A stretch of DNA of 64,000 nucleotides from Vallitaleaceae bacterium 9-2 (GTDB taxonomy: Bacteria; Bacillota; Clostridia; Lachnospirales; Vallitaleaceae). How positions within the stretch are numbered: position 1 is the first letter of the stretch; every line of letters begins with the position of its first letter. Below are positions 18,683-28,013 of the stretch, piece after piece. Below the pieces are notes generated by a model. It was not told the origin of the DNA. It worked only from the letters and a program-made list of their open reading frames with translations, and searched no databases. The position numbers were made by a program, and so were the translations under genes. The DNA is taken from the NCBI GenBank assembly GCA_038396585.1, contig CP121691.1, forward strand, positions 2,418,001-2,482,000, read 5' to 3'.

Positions 18683-19009
18683 ATGGCAAATAACAGAGTA
18701 ATTTGTACAACAAACAATGTAGAGTATCTTGATATACGAAAAGCAATGGTGCAAGGCGTTAGAACAGTTGAGGAACTTACTAAGCACACCGGTGTCTGTC
18801 TTGCTTGTGATGGATGTAAAAATGAAATCGAACCCATCCTCACTTCCGTATGCGGCTGTAAAGAGGTTTCACTGCAGGCTGTCATTGACGCAGTACATGG
18901 CGGAGCCGATACGGTTGAAAAAGTAGGAAAAATCACTGGTGCAGGAACAGGTGAAGACTGTGGTCGCTGCCAAATGTTAATTGCAAATGTCATTGAACTT
19001 GGCCGGTAA
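18683..19009 (+). CDS. Tandem BFD-like [2Fe-2S]-binding protein
   Basis: A 108-residue protein made of two BFD/Fer2_BFD-like units. The second has the full pattern: CGC (CxC) near residue 57, then the signature TGAGTGEDCGRC. The first has the same helical middle (VEYLDIRKAMVQGVRTVEEL) but begins CTT instead of CxC and ends GVCLACDGC, so its cluster ligands differ. BFD domains in bacterioferritin-associated ferredoxin, NifU and nitrite reductase carry a [2Fe-2S] cluster for electron transfer or iron release. No iron-storage gene is adjacent. It is monocistronic, with its own promoter and a terminator, and has AGGAG before the ATG. Confidence 0.8.
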   Translation: MANNRVICTTNNVEYLDIRKAMVQGVRTVEELTKHTGVCLACDGCKNEIEPILTSVCGCKEVSLQAVIDAVHGGADTVEKVGKITGAGTGEDCGRCQMLIANVIELGR

Positions 19010-19027
19010 TCTGATAAAATAGATAGC

Positions 19028-19072
19028 AAAAAAAATCACCACATCCATAAAGGATGTTGGTGATTTTTTATT
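19028..19072. terminator. Bidirectional terminator between [2Fe-2S] protein gene and GH88 gene
   Basis: AATCACCACATCC pairs with GGATGTTGGTGATT (one bulge), flanked by A-runs on the left and T-runs on the right. It serves the convergent genes ending at 19009 and 19075. Confidence 0.88.
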
Positions 19073-19074
19073 TT

Positions 19075-20250
19075 TTACCAATAAAGCTTCCAATCTGTTT
19101 GCAGTCGAATCAATGCTTCCATATAATAATAGTCTCCCCATGGATTGGATTCATCAACATTACGGTCATTACACGGGTTATGGGGTGATTTTCTGGCATA
19201 AACTCCATGAAGTAATACTGCGTTGGAGGTTTTAGGACTTTTTGCCGCATAGTTATCCATAAGCGACTTCATGATTTTTAAGGCTGCATCTTTATAATAT
19301 GCACTTTTTTCTTCATCTAAGTATTTTGCCATTTCAAGCATTCCACATACTGCAATAGCCGCAGCCGAACTATCTCTTGGCTCGTCGGAGCCTTCTTCAA
19401 AAATAAAGTCCCAATAGGGTACTAAGTCACTCGGCAAATGTTCTAAGAAGTAATCGGTTATCTGGAAAAACCGTTCTTTGTATTCTTCATTATGGGTATA
19501 TTGATAGCTAAGGGCTGTTCCATAGATTCCCCACGCCTGTCCTCTTGACCATGCTGATTCATTGCTATAGCCTTGACGGGTTTCTCCATATAGTGGTTTC
19601 CCTGTTCCTTTTTCAAAATAATACGTATGGTATGTTGAACAGTCTTGTCGCATAATCACATTAAGGGAAGTATTGATATGCTTTTTCGCCATGTCGGCAT
19701 ACGTATCATCTCCTAGAATATCTGATGCCCAATATAACAATGGTAAATTAAGGAGGCAATCAATAATCAAACGATAGTTATCCTCTGCATTTACCTCGCC
19801 CCAAGCTTGAATAAATTCACCATTCTCCTGATATCGGCTCGCAAGATTTTTTGCTGCTAAAATCCCCGCCTGTTTTCCTTCTTCACTTCCGGTGAGCTTA
19901 TATGCTGCGACACAAGATAAGCTATATAAAAAGCCCATATCATGATTATTGGTATCTATTTTTTTTTCAATACGTTCTAAAAAGCTTCTCACTTGAATAA
20001 GCGCTGCCTCTTTATATTTTTCTTCACCTGTTAATTCATAAGCAATCCACAATTGTCCCGTCCAAAAACCTGTTGTCCATGTTGTATTGTCATGAGGCTT
20101 ATAAAAATTATCTTCACTTCCATTCGCCTTAAAGTGGTGTGTAAACTTATCCAAATCATAGGAAATCTGTTCAATTGCTATTGTTGTCGCTTTTTCTAGC
20201 TCTTGTTGCGTCGGCAACGTATATCGCTCCCATTTATTATTATCTATCAT
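19075..20250 (-). CDS. GH88 unsaturated glucuronyl hydrolase
   Basis: A 391-residue cytoplasmic enzyme (no signal peptide) of glycoside hydrolase family 88. It hydrolyses the delta-4,5 unsaturated uronic acid left at the non-reducing end by polysaccharide lyases. Family marks include TTGFWTGQLWIAYELTG, the aspartates D104 (NNHDMGFLYSL) and D164 (IIDCLLNLPLLYW), which match the two catalytic Asp of UGL, QGYSNESAWSRGQAWGIYG, PRDSSAAAIA, and WGDYYYMEAL at the end. It is the last gene of the uronate locus, 30 bases after the lyase gene, and terminates at the bidirectional hairpin. Linkage specificity cannot be read from sequence. Confidence 0.94.
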   Translation of the reverse strand: MIDNNKWERYTLPTQQELEKATTIAIEQISYDLDKFTHHFKANGSEDNFYKPHDNTTWTTGFWTGQLWIAYELTGEEKYKEAALIQVRSFLERIEKKIDTNNHDMGFLYSLSCVAAYKLTGSEEGKQAGILAAKNLASRYQENGEFIQAWGEVNAEDNYRLIIDCLLNLPLLYWASDILGDDTYADMAKKHINTSLNVIMRQDCSTYHTYYFEKGTGKPLYGETRQGYSNESAWSRGQAWGIYGTALSYQYTHNEEYKERFFQITDYFLEHLPSDLVPYWDFIFEEGSDEPRDSSAAAIAVCGMLEMAKYLDEEKSAYYKDAALKIMKSLMDNYAAKSPKTSNAVLLHGVYARKSPHNPCNDRNVDESNPWGDYYYMEALIRLQTDWKLYW

Positions 20251-20280
20251 TATGTCTCCTTATTCTTTTCTAAAATCTAC

Positions 20281-22272
20281 TTATCGACTTAATACGCAGT
20301 GTTGCACCTTATCATCCTCAATCGTTACAACCGTTACATTTCCGACAAATTGGATGTCACATGCTTCAAACATATTAATACTTGATGCTGTCTCACCATG
20401 TGCAAAAAAGACAAGGTATTTTTTTCCGTGCTTCTCGATTTTTACGCATTCCAGCTGATGGGTATCAAAATGTGCCATATCACCAACCGACTTCACATCA
20501 ACAGCTTCTATTTTTGCTCGAGTTGTCGCCTCTTGATTAAGATCAATGACAAACGTGCTTGCCATACGCGGTCGGTTGCTTTGACTGATTTTTGCCAATG
20601 TATGCGTATCCAATTGATTATAAAAAAATGAATGCGGTTGTTGTTCAAGTTCAATTGTGGGCTTTGATAAACATTGAATCTGAACAAAGTTCTTGGCACT
20701 TTCATAAAAAACACTTTCCTGCGTTGCTGTGACTTGTCCCTTAGCACTAAAATGCAGCAACTGTGTAAACGTTTTTTCCTCTTGACTGATGACTTCATCA
20801 CTCACAATATATATATCGGGTTTTATATAGACGATTTTACGATTTACAAACACACCTTGATCCAAATATCCAAGATGACCGCCTTCAATAAACTCAATGG
20901 ATTGATTAAGGCGATGTGGGCGATGAATCGCTTGCGCTAGTTTTTCATACCCCCATGACCCCTTTGTCTCCATAAATGGTATATCATCAACAATAACCGT
21001 ATTATGTGCAAAACAACTCTTAAGTTGATGGCGAATCTCTTTATCGACGTAGGTATATCGTCCGCTGTCAATCAACACATCTTCTCCATGTGCAACTAAA
21101 TCAATATGTAGTTTTTCACAATGTCCATGACCTCCACCAATCGATCCATTACTAAAGTGCAACAGGTGTCCATCTTCTTTCCAACTTGAGCGCATGTAAT
21201 AGTTCCCACTGCTTGCAAGTTCCGTTGAAATCTCTTCTGGCGCTTTTGTTCCTAACTGATCATATGTGTAAATCGCCTCTTCGCCTAACTCCCAGGCATT
21301 CATAAAATCTAGACGTTTATATCCTGCAAACTTCAAAATCGGGTCATTAAACAACAATGCACTTTTACTTAATATGTCACGTAGGTCAAAACTATCACTA
21401 TCACCTTGACAGAATTCTTCTCCATTAGGTTTCTTCCATTTCATATTAACATGGGCCATTTGATGGATGATACGACGTGAAGCTTCACTAAATTGAATGG
21501 CTTCATCCTCACTTTTTTCTATAACCGCTAGTAGACACACCAAGACTTCGTTATGATACATTGGCGATTGCTCCCAATGCACACCATCATTATAGACTTG
21601 AACTTTTAATGCCGTTTCTAGGCGTTCTATAGCTGTTTGCATATACTCTGTACGACCAAGGGCAAGACCACCAATATATAGACCCGCATTTTCAATTACA
21701 CCCCAGTTGCTAATCACGCTAAAGGGGCGTTCAACCCCCATAATATAAGTACAGTGCAATTGAATACTCTCATAAAACATCTCTTGAAATCCTTCATCTA
21801 TCAGATCACATCCAATAAAGTATCCGTAAGCCTGCAGCCAATAATTTAAACGTAGCCCTGCTTCTATGGATCGCCATGTCGTCGCTTTTTTTGCTTCTGT
21901 CAACGGTTGACTCTCAATCCATTGCTCCATCTGGTCTTTAAATGCATGGATATACTTTTTTTGTCCCGTCATTTGATAGGCTTGACCCAGGAAAATCCAG
22001 TATCGATGTCGATTCAGCGCAAAAATCCATTCCGGATCATCCGAGGGAATATGCTCCCAATCAATAGCACCTTCAAAACTTACAATATCATGGGTTTGCT
22101 CCATGTCCCAATCCATATTAAAAATAAATTGCTGATTGCAAATTAAATCCGCAGTCTCAAGCACTTTTTTTTTCATCTCTGGAAAATGTTCTGAGCAATA
22201 CTCGCTTATTGTCTGCATATTGCCATGTATTCTATTAACAAACTTATCCATAAAAATCGTATCGTAATTCAT
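20281..22272 (-). CDS. Heparinase II/III-family polysaccharide lyase
   Basis: A 663-residue protein with an N-terminal alpha-toroid (about 20-340) and a C-terminal beta-sandwich (heparinase II/III-like, about 345-600). Typical elements are SNWGVIENAGLYIGGLAL (N189), EQSPMYHNEVL (Y239, H240) and GGGHGHCEKLHIDLVAHG (H382, H384, H389). There is no signal peptide, so it acts in the cytoplasm on imported oligosaccharides; GH88 downstream would remove the unsaturated uronate it produces. Substrates in this superfamily include heparan sulfate, alginate oligomers and other uronic-acid polymers; which applies here is open. AAAGGA precedes the ATG. Confidence 0.88.
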   Translation of the reverse strand: MNYDTIFMDKFVNRIHGNMQTISEYCSEHFPEMKKKVLETADLICNQQFIFNMDWDMEQTHDIVSFEGAIDWEHIPSDDPEWIFALNRHRYWIFLGQAYQMTGQKKYIHAFKDQMEQWIESQPLTEAKKATTWRSIEAGLRLNYWLQAYGYFIGCDLIDEGFQEMFYESIQLHCTYIMGVERPFSVISNWGVIENAGLYIGGLALGRTEYMQTAIERLETALKVQVYNDGVHWEQSPMYHNEVLVCLLAVIEKSEDEAIQFSEASRRIIHQMAHVNMKWKKPNGEEFCQGDSDSFDLRDILSKSALLFNDPILKFAGYKRLDFMNAWELGEEAIYTYDQLGTKAPEEISTELASSGNYYMRSSWKEDGHLLHFSNGSIGGGHGHCEKLHIDLVAHGEDVLIDSGRYTYVDKEIRHQLKSCFAHNTVIVDDIPFMETKGSWGYEKLAQAIHRPHRLNQSIEFIEGGHLGYLDQGVFVNRKIVYIKPDIYIVSDEVISQEEKTFTQLLHFSAKGQVTATQESVFYESAKNFVQIQCLSKPTIELEQQPHSFFYNQLDTHTLAKISQSNRPRMASTFVIDLNQEATTRAKIEAVDVKSVGDMAHFDTHQLECVKIEKHGKKYLVFFAHGETASSINMFEACDIQFVGNVTVVTIEDDKVQHCVLSR

Positions 22273-22304
22273 AAAATCGTCCTTTCAGTCATGTTCTAAC
22301 TAGG

Positions 22305-23810
22305 TTAAAGTATAGGTAATGCTATTGAAAATAAAGTCCCTTTTCCCGGCACACTTTCTGCTGTGATTTTTCCATCATGAGCGGTGACCACTTTGTAGCA
22401 AAAAGCAAGCCCTACCCCCCAATTATTCACAGAAGACTTTGTTGTGAAAAAAGGAGAAAATATTTTATTCATATGGTCTTCATCAATTCCACGTCCATTA
22501 TCTTTTATCTCTATAATCCCCCATCGTCCTTGCTCGCGAATACGTATGGATATCTCGCCATGCGTCTTATCCTCAATCGCTTCATAGGCATTGGCAATCA
22601 TATTCACTAAAACTTCTGTAAATGCCTCTTCATCGATATATGCCATTGTCACCTGCTTATTTTTTTCATAGATCAGTTCAACATTACCATCCATACTATG
22701 AAAACTATCCATGGCATTTTCTATAGGTTTTTCCACCGGAATCAGCTTTAAGTTCAAATGAATGTTTTTTAGCTGCTTATTTGCATTTTCAATACTTGCA
22801 AAGCAAAAATCACATGACTCCATAATAAGCTTAGTGCTAATGATTGCCTCTTCATCTGCCTGACAATGTTTTGATAAGTACTGCGCTTCCGATCGTATCC
22901 CCTGAATATGGTTTTTGATAGCATGGGTAAACGTATTAACCCCAAGACTTGCAGTATCAATGCTTATACTTATATTGGCATGATCCCTTTTATAATAGCT
23001 TTCCATGGTATTATACTTGAGGATGTATATAATTAATAAGATATAGGCTATCAAGAAGACAAAATAATACGTCGGATTATTTAATATCTCGATTTGAAAA
23101 TTTGGAATCAAATAATTATAATATCCTTTTTTCATGGTGGCTTTAACCAAAACCATCGGATGCCAGCGAAACAAATAGAAGAACAACAAAATAATAGGTG
23201 TTATACACAATAAGTTAAATAAGGTATATATCTTAAGAAATTTTATCTTCGGATGTGTGATATAAAAATTGATTAAAATCCCAAGGGTTACCAAACAATA
23301 TAAACCATTGACTACTTGGAACATATTATTAAAATGCCCTAGCCAAAGATTGTAATCGTCAAAATTCATCAGTGACTGGTTGCTAATATAAAGTTGTATA
23401 TATTTTTGCACGAGAGGATCAAAAAGAAAAACTTGCAGGAGCGGCGACACTGCCAATAAAAGATATTTTCGATTGTTTTTTTTACTCTCTTTGCTCGTAA
23501 ATGCAATGGCAAAGCAAATAGCACTGTAGTAAAACAACCCTACACCTACATTAATGCTTCGAATAAGAAGGTCGGGGCGAATATTTACTCGAACAATTAA
23601 TAGATTCCATATGTCCCTTGTGATATAAAATATGTTGTTGATTTCACGCCAATAATAGTTTTGTTTGCTTAAATACAAGATTAAACTCGCAAGAGAAATA
23701 ATCCATCCTCCAAAAATTCCCAATAAAAATCGCATCGATATACTTGATCTGTTCTTTAGGAAAGAGGCTAACAAAAAAATAAAAATGACAATTGATAAAT
23801 ATATAATCAT
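22305..23810 (-). CDS. Multi-pass membrane sensor histidine kinase
   Basis: A 501-residue kinase. The N-terminal half (to about residue 265) has roughly seven hydrophobic helices and no large extracellular domain. The phosphoacceptor segment is FTHAIKNHIQGI (probable H296, with the H-x-x-K-N-H pattern seen in AgrC/LytS-like kinases). The ATPase domain has N-box NMIANAYEAI, G1 DNGRGID and G2 GVGLAF. It follows its response-regulator partner by 13 bases within the uronate locus, between the transporter genes and the two enzyme genes. A membrane-embedded sensor may monitor transport or a lipid-soluble or membrane-bound cue; this is inference. Confidence 0.87.
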   Translation of the reverse strand: MIIYLSIVIFIFLLASFLKNRSSISMRFLLGIFGGWIISLASLILYLSKQNYYWREINNIFYITRDIWNLLIVRVNIRPDLLIRSINVGVGLFYYSAICFAIAFTSKESKKNNRKYLLLAVSPLLQVFLFDPLVQKYIQLYISNQSLMNFDDYNLWLGHFNNMFQVVNGLYCLVTLGILINFYITHPKIKFLKIYTLFNLLCITPIILLFFYLFRWHPMVLVKATMKKGYYNYLIPNFQIEILNNPTYYFVFLIAYILLIIYILKYNTMESYYKRDHANISISIDTASLGVNTFTHAIKNHIQGIRSEAQYLSKHCQADEEAIISTKLIMESCDFCFASIENANKQLKNIHLNLKLIPVEKPIENAMDSFHSMDGNVELIYEKNKQVTMAYIDEEAFTEVLVNMIANAYEAIEDKTHGEISIRIREQGRWGIIEIKDNGRGIDEDHMNKIFSPFFTTKSSVNNWGVGLAFCYKVVTAHDGKITAESVPGKGTLFSIALPIL

Positions 23811-23823
23811 ACGTCTTTATCCT

Positions 23824-24504
23824 CTATATATCTTTGATAAGATCAAAAATCTTTAGCTTATTAATAATTTTTAGTACTTCCTTGTAATTGCTTTTATTGA
23901 ATTTTTTTAAGATACTGTTTATCTGTTTTTTTATTGTATCTACTTCCACACACCTTAATGCAGCGACTTCTTTTCTCGTCTTATTCTCTGACAATAGCTG
24001 GAGAACTTTGAGTTCACTTGGTGTAAGCTCTGAGATGATTTTGATTACAAACAATATACTTTGCTCGCTTTCTTTCATGCGTTGAAATTCATCCCGTATT
24101 TTTTCAGCAACCATTGGACGTATAGGCGATAGGTTTTTGTGTGCTGAGTAGATGGCATCTAAGATATTATCATCGGTGTCCGTTTTTAGGATATAATCTA
24201 CGATGCCTGTTTGAAATGCGGCAAAAATAATATTATCATCTTTATGAACGGTCAGCATAATTATCTTAATATCTCCCAGTTTTTCATTGATTTGCTTTGC
24301 CGCTTCAATCCCTGCCATGTTATTTTCCATTTGGATGTCCATTAATATAATATCTGGGTGATGAATAGCAGCCATCATAACTGCCTCATACCCACTTCGT
24401 GCGGTTGCCACTAATTCTAAATCCGGCTTTTCTTTAATGAGTCTTTCGAGTCTTCGAATATGTACTTCCAAATCATCTGCTATTAAAAGTTTAATTTTTT
24501 CCAC
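23824..24504 (-). CDS. NarL/LuxR-type response regulator
   Basis: A 226-residue regulator with receiver domain (D10, phosphoacceptor D56 in IILMDIQM, Lys in ILKTDTDD) and a C-terminal LuxR-type helix-turn-helix (LTPSELKVLQLLSENKTRKE, then VEVDTIKKQINSILKKF). It uses a GTG start with AGGAGG 9 bases upstream. Partner of the kinase immediately downstream. It most likely regulates the surrounding uronate polysaccharide locus. Confidence 0.92.
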   Translation of the reverse strand: MEKIKLLIADDLEVHIRRLERLIKEKPDLELVATARSGYEAVMMAAIHHPDIILMDIQMENNMAGIEAAKQINEKLGDIKIIMLTVHKDDNIIFAAFQTGIVDYILKTDTDDNILDAIYSAHKNLSPIRPMVAEKIRDEFQRMKESEQSILFVIKIISELTPSELKVLQLLSENKTRKEVAALRCVEVDTIKKQINSILKKFNKSNYKEVLKIINKLKIFDLIKDI

Positions 24505-24596
24505 AAATCTTTTCCTCCTTTTAATACGATCAATGATTCATCCATCTTATCATACTTTTTTTAGTCTAGCCAGTCTAAGATAGGCAAACGCACACA

Positions 24597-25469
24597 TTAC
24601 CCTTTAACTCCTGTAGCAGCAATTCCTTCTACAAAGAAATCTTGAGCTAATAGATAAACAATAATCGTTGGAATACTCGCACAAACGGCTGCTGCCATAA
24701 GCAAAGCATATGAAGAACTTAGTTCTGTCTGTAGATTACGCATACCTAATTGCAATGTCTTCATGCGGTCACTATTAATATAGATAAGTGGACCTAAAAA
24801 GTCATTCCATCGATCGACAAACGTAAAAATTGTTAAGCTTGCTGCCGCTGCTTTACCTAATGGTAAAATAACTTGAGCATATATTCTAAATTCACTACAT
24901 CCATCGATTCGAGCTGCTTCTGACAGTTCTTCCGGTATTCCCATAAAAAATTGTCGGAACAAAAAGACCCCAAACGGATTAAATGCTGCTGTTAATATAA
25001 GTGCAAGATGCGTATCCACAAGTCCTAGATTTCTAATAATCATAAACTGAGGTATCATAATTACTTGATAAGGTATCATCATCGTTGATAGATATCCTAA
25101 AAAAATCTTATCTCTTCCTGGAAATTCGATTTTTGAAAACGCATATGCTGCCAAAGAACATGTGAACAGTTGAATCACGGTTACCGAACCTGCTATTTTT
25201 ATCGTATTAAGATAATACGTCATAAATGGCATTTCTGTCCATATCTTTTTATAGTTTTCCCATTTTATCGTCTCCGGTATCCATTGAATGGGGAACGCAA
25301 AAACATCAATTTCTCTCTTTAAAGAAGCTGAAATCATCCATAAAAATGGCATAATCATTATTAACGAGATGGCTGCCAAAAAAACATATAACAATACTCT
25401 TTTTGTAATCTGCCATGCTTGTTCTTGTTTTACTTTTTTCATTGTATTATCTTTTACCATCGTTTTCAA
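24597..25469 (-). CDS. Sugar ABC permease, MalG type
   Basis: A roughly 290-residue permease of the carbohydrate CUT1 family with about six membrane helices and EAA loop EAARIDGCSEFRIYAQVILP. It ends GIAATGVKG, typical of MalG-like proteins. Starts are ambiguous: a TTG at 25467-25469 has GAGG 8 bases upstream, while a GTG three codons earlier sits directly on the ribosome site; I use the TTG. It pairs with the MalF-type gene upstream. No ATPase gene is in the locus, so a shared MsmK-type ATPase encoded elsewhere is expected. Confidence 0.92.
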   Translation of the reverse strand: MKTMVKDNTMKKVKQEQAWQITKRVLLYVFLAAISLIMIMPFLWMISASLKREIDVFAFPIQWIPETIKWENYKKIWTEMPFMTYYLNTIKIAGSVTVIQLFTCSLAAYAFSKIEFPGRDKIFLGYLSTMMIPYQVIMIPQFMIIRNLGLVDTHLALILTAAFNPFGVFLFRQFFMGIPEELSEAARIDGCSEFRIYAQVILPLGKAAAASLTIFTFVDRWNDFLGPLIYINSDRMKTLQLGMRNLQTELSSSYALLMAAAVCASIPTIIVYLLAQDFFVEGIAATGVKG

Positions 25470-25487
25470 ATTTTTCACCTCTATGTT

Positions 25488-26384
25488 TTAGTAATTTACC
25501 CATTTCTTTTGTCCTCTAAATTGAATGATTGTGATTGTTACAATAATAATTGCAAGTACATAGGACATTGCTGATGCATATCCAAGATTATATTTTTGGA
25601 AAGCTTCCACATAAATGTTATATACCAAAACATTAGTCGAATGTCCCGGTCCGCCTCCAGTTAGCGCATAGATTTCTGTAAAGACTTTAAATGAATTAAT
25701 CAAGGCAATAATCAATGTAAAAAACACGACGGGTGAGAGCATCGGCAAGGTTACATTCGTAAACTTCTCCCATGCATTTGCGCCATCAATTTGTGCCGCT
25801 TCATACAGTTGCTTAGGAACGCCCTGTAGTCCAGCTAAAAATATAATCATATAGTATCCAATCATCTTCCAGATATACATAATAATCACTGAAGCCATGG
25901 CTGTGCTTGTTGCTGACAACCATTTTGGCGGATTATCCACACCAATAGTCATCAAAAACTGATTAATCGGACCAAGTGTTGGATGATAGAGCAGTTGCCA
26001 TACGACCGCTACTGCGATAGCTGCTGTTATGTATGGTAGGAAAAAAGCCGCTCTTACAATCTTTATGCCTTTGATTCCTTTGTTTAATAGTATAGCTACT
26101 GCAAGTGCAATAATTAAGGTCACCGGAACAGATACCAATGTAAATACCAATGTATTCCACATCGACACTCTAAAAATATCATCTGAAAATAGTTTGACAA
26201 AATTATCAATGCCGATAAACTCTAGTTCACCAAAGCCATCCCAACTTGTAAAACTTAATACAAATGACGCCACAATCGGAATAAATGTGAATATTGCAAA
26301 TCCGATGATATTGGGGACCAAAAACAGATATCCTTTAATGGCATTTCTAACTTTTAAGTTCATTCTTTTTTTTCTCTTTTTCAC
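25488..26384 (-). CDS. Sugar ABC permease, MalF type
   Basis: A 298-residue CUT1 permease with about six helices and EAA loop EAAQIDGANAWEKFTNVTLP. It begins with a basic GTG-started segment (KKRKKRMNLKVRNAIKGYLF), with AAGGTG 7 bases upstream. Standard length for the family, unlike the beta-propeller-fused MalF homologue at 41662-43626. Forms the channel with the MalG-type partner downstream. Confidence 0.93.
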   Translation of the reverse strand: MKKRKKRMNLKVRNAIKGYLFLVPNIIGFAIFTFIPIVASFVLSFTSWDGFGELEFIGIDNFVKLFSDDIFRVSMWNTLVFTLVSVPVTLIIALAVAILLNKGIKGIKIVRAAFFLPYITAAIAVAVVWQLLYHPTLGPINQFLMTIGVDNPPKWLSATSTAMASVIIMYIWKMIGYYMIIFLAGLQGVPKQLYEAAQIDGANAWEKFTNVTLPMLSPVVFFTLIIALINSFKVFTEIYALTGGGPGHSTNVLVYNIYVEAFQKYNLGYASAMSYVLAIIIVTITIIQFRGQKKWVNY

Positions 26385-26457
26385 AATTTTTCACCTTCTA
26401 GCTCGTATTCTCACTTCTTAACACAATTAATGTAGAATCTACTCTCGTAAAATAAAG

Positions 26458-26493
26458 TAGCTTACGTATCCTATTAGCTTGATACGTAAGCTA
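26458..26493 (-). promoter_or_regulatory. Intercistronic hairpin between binding-protein and permease genes
   Basis: A perfect 13-bp inverted repeat (TAGCTTACGTATC / GATACGTAAGCTA) with a 10-base loop lies between the solute-binding gene (ends 26510) and the MalF-type gene (starts 26384). Only a weak T-run (CTTTATTTT) follows on the minus strand. It fits a partial terminator or 3' stabiliser that gives more binding protein than permease. Confidence 0.65.
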
Positions 26494-26509
26494 AGTTGAT
26501 CTTACTTAT

Positions 26510-27832
26510 TTACTTATTTAATTCTTCTTGAATTCTTTCTTTGATGACTTCAAATGTTTCTTCAACACTTCGTTCCCCTACGAAAGTAAGTTCTGCTTCA
26601 CGTCCATAGATTTCATCTTTAATAATTCCAACACCAGGAATACTTGGGTTTTCAAGATAAACTTTTGCTTCTGTAAAAATTTCGATATTTTCAGGACGTT
26701 GACTTCCGTCACCTACAAAAATATTTTGAATTTCATCATTTGAATACGCTGGAAGGTTTCCATGTTCAGCATATATCTTGGCACCTTGTTCACCCGATAC
26801 ATACTTAACAAATTCCCAAGCGGCTTCTTGCTTTTCGCTATTGATAGCTACACTGATTGGATTAGCTGTTCCATAAGTTGTATTTGGCTCTACACCTTCT
26901 GGGTGAGGCATAGGAACGACATCCCAATCAAATGTTACTTCACCTTCTGCTTCTAAGTCTCTTAATTGTGCTACATGGAAGTCACCAATGATATTCATTG
27001 CTGTTTGACCTTTAGCAAATTCTGTTTTATAGTGTGCACTTGTCGCTTTCGCATTGGCAAAAGACATAATGGAACCATCCGCTTCAAGATCCATTCTAAA
27101 TTGAAGAGCTTCCATAAATGGTGTTAAGTCTTCGTCGATAATGCTTGCACCTTTTTGAAGTCCTACACCATACCAAAGTTGTGGCCATGTATGGATATAT
27201 GCACCTGCAACCGTATCTGTTGTCATTGTCTTAGCTAATTCTCTAAATGCATCCCATGTCATATCTTCACTTGGATAGCCGACTCCAGCTGCATCAAACA
27301 AGTCCTTGTTGTAATATAATACCGTTACAGTTTTTCTGTATGGAACTCCAAATAATTCGCCTTCAACTTTAAGTCCATCATAAAGTGGTCCATAAGGTGC
27401 TACATCTACATTGTCTTGTTTTACAAGTGGCTCAAGGTTTAACAACTGCCCTTTACTTGCAAGGTCTGCATACTCTGCTGTATTTTTGTGTGTAATTACA
27501 TCAATATCTGCTCCACCAGCTAATTGAATTGTCAATTTGTCTTTGTACTCTTCTGATGGAAATTCCATTAATTCCACTTTAATGTTTGGATTTTCTTCCT
27601 CAAAAGCTGCTTTAATTGCTGTTAATTCTTCTTTTTCATCAGTCCACATCGTCACATTAATAGTTACAGGTTCTTGTTCACTTTCTGTTGTTGCATTGGA
27701 TTCATCTGTTGTCTGTGTTGATTCTGTTGAATCTGTCGCTTCAGGTTTTTTCTCCTCTGAACCACATCCAGCAAGTAGTCCCATGCTGACTACCAAAATC
27801 ATTAAACTTGCTAAAAACTTTTTCATTTTCAC
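26510..27832 (-). CDS. Extracellular sugar-binding lipoprotein (family 1)
   Basis: A 440-residue CUT1 solute-binding lipoprotein: signal peptide with lipobox (MGLLAGC), an acidic Ser/Thr/Glu-rich spacer, then the family-1 fold (VTINVTMWTDEKEELTAIKA; YYNKDLFDAAGV; GKAT...FAKGQTAMNIIGDF). The start is a GTG with GGGAGG upstream, or an ATG two codons later. It leads the importer part of the uronate locus and presumably captures unsaturated or uronate-containing oligosaccharides made at the surface. Confidence 0.92.
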   Translation of the reverse strand: MKMKKFLASLMILVVSMGLLAGCGSEEKKPEATDSTESTQTTDESNATTESEQEPVTINVTMWTDEKEELTAIKAAFEEENPNIKVELMEFPSEEYKDKLTIQLAGGADIDVITHKNTAEYADLASKGQLLNLEPLVKQDNVDVAPYGPLYDGLKVEGELFGVPYRKTVTVLYYNKDLFDAAGVGYPSEDMTWDAFRELAKTMTTDTVAGAYIHTWPQLWYGVGLQKGASIIDEDLTPFMEALQFRMDLEADGSIMSFANAKATSAHYKTEFAKGQTAMNIIGDFHVAQLRDLEAEGEVTFDWDVVPMPHPEGVEPNTTYGTANPISVAINSEKQEAAWEFVKYVSGEQGAKIYAEHGNLPAYSNDEIQNIFVGDGSQRPENIEIFTEAKVYLENPSIPGVGIIKDEIYGREAELTFVGERSVEETFEVIKERIQEELNK

Positions 27833-27858
27833 TTTTCCTCCCTAAATAAATGTATTAA

Positions 27859-27875
27859 ATAGAGTTCAACTCTAT
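27859..27875. promoter_or_regulatory. 17-base palindrome in the leader of the sugar-binding gene
   Basis: ATAGAGTT-C-AACTCTAT is a perfect palindrome about 27 bases upstream of the binding-protein start and just downstream of a TATAAT-like -10 (about 27884 on the minus strand). It could be an operator, for example for the LuxR-type regulator of the locus, or a short 5' hairpin. Confidence 0.4.
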
Positions 27876-27987
27876 ACACACATTATAATCTTTAATGTAA
27901 GTTTAACTAAGTTGAAACTTTCTTACCCCTCTTTTTTGGCGCTTTTACCATAATCCTATCTGTTTGATAGATGAAGATGGCTTTATT

Positions 27988-28008
27988 GGGGGAATGAATC
28001 ATTCCCCC
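27988..28008 (-). terminator. Hairpin after the surface beta-helix gene
   Basis: GGGGGAATGA pairs with TCATTCCCCC immediately past the stop at 28014. The following T-run on the minus strand is poor (CAATAAAG), so it may be a weak terminator or a 3' stabiliser. Confidence 0.5.
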
Positions 28009-28013
28009 TTGTT

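Noticed and set aside
18529-19029. 166-codon minus-strand ORF opposite the [2Fe-2S] protein gene
   Set aside because: It has low-complexity Ser/Pro/Thr content, no ribosome site, and runs through the promoter of a gene with clear BFD motifs.
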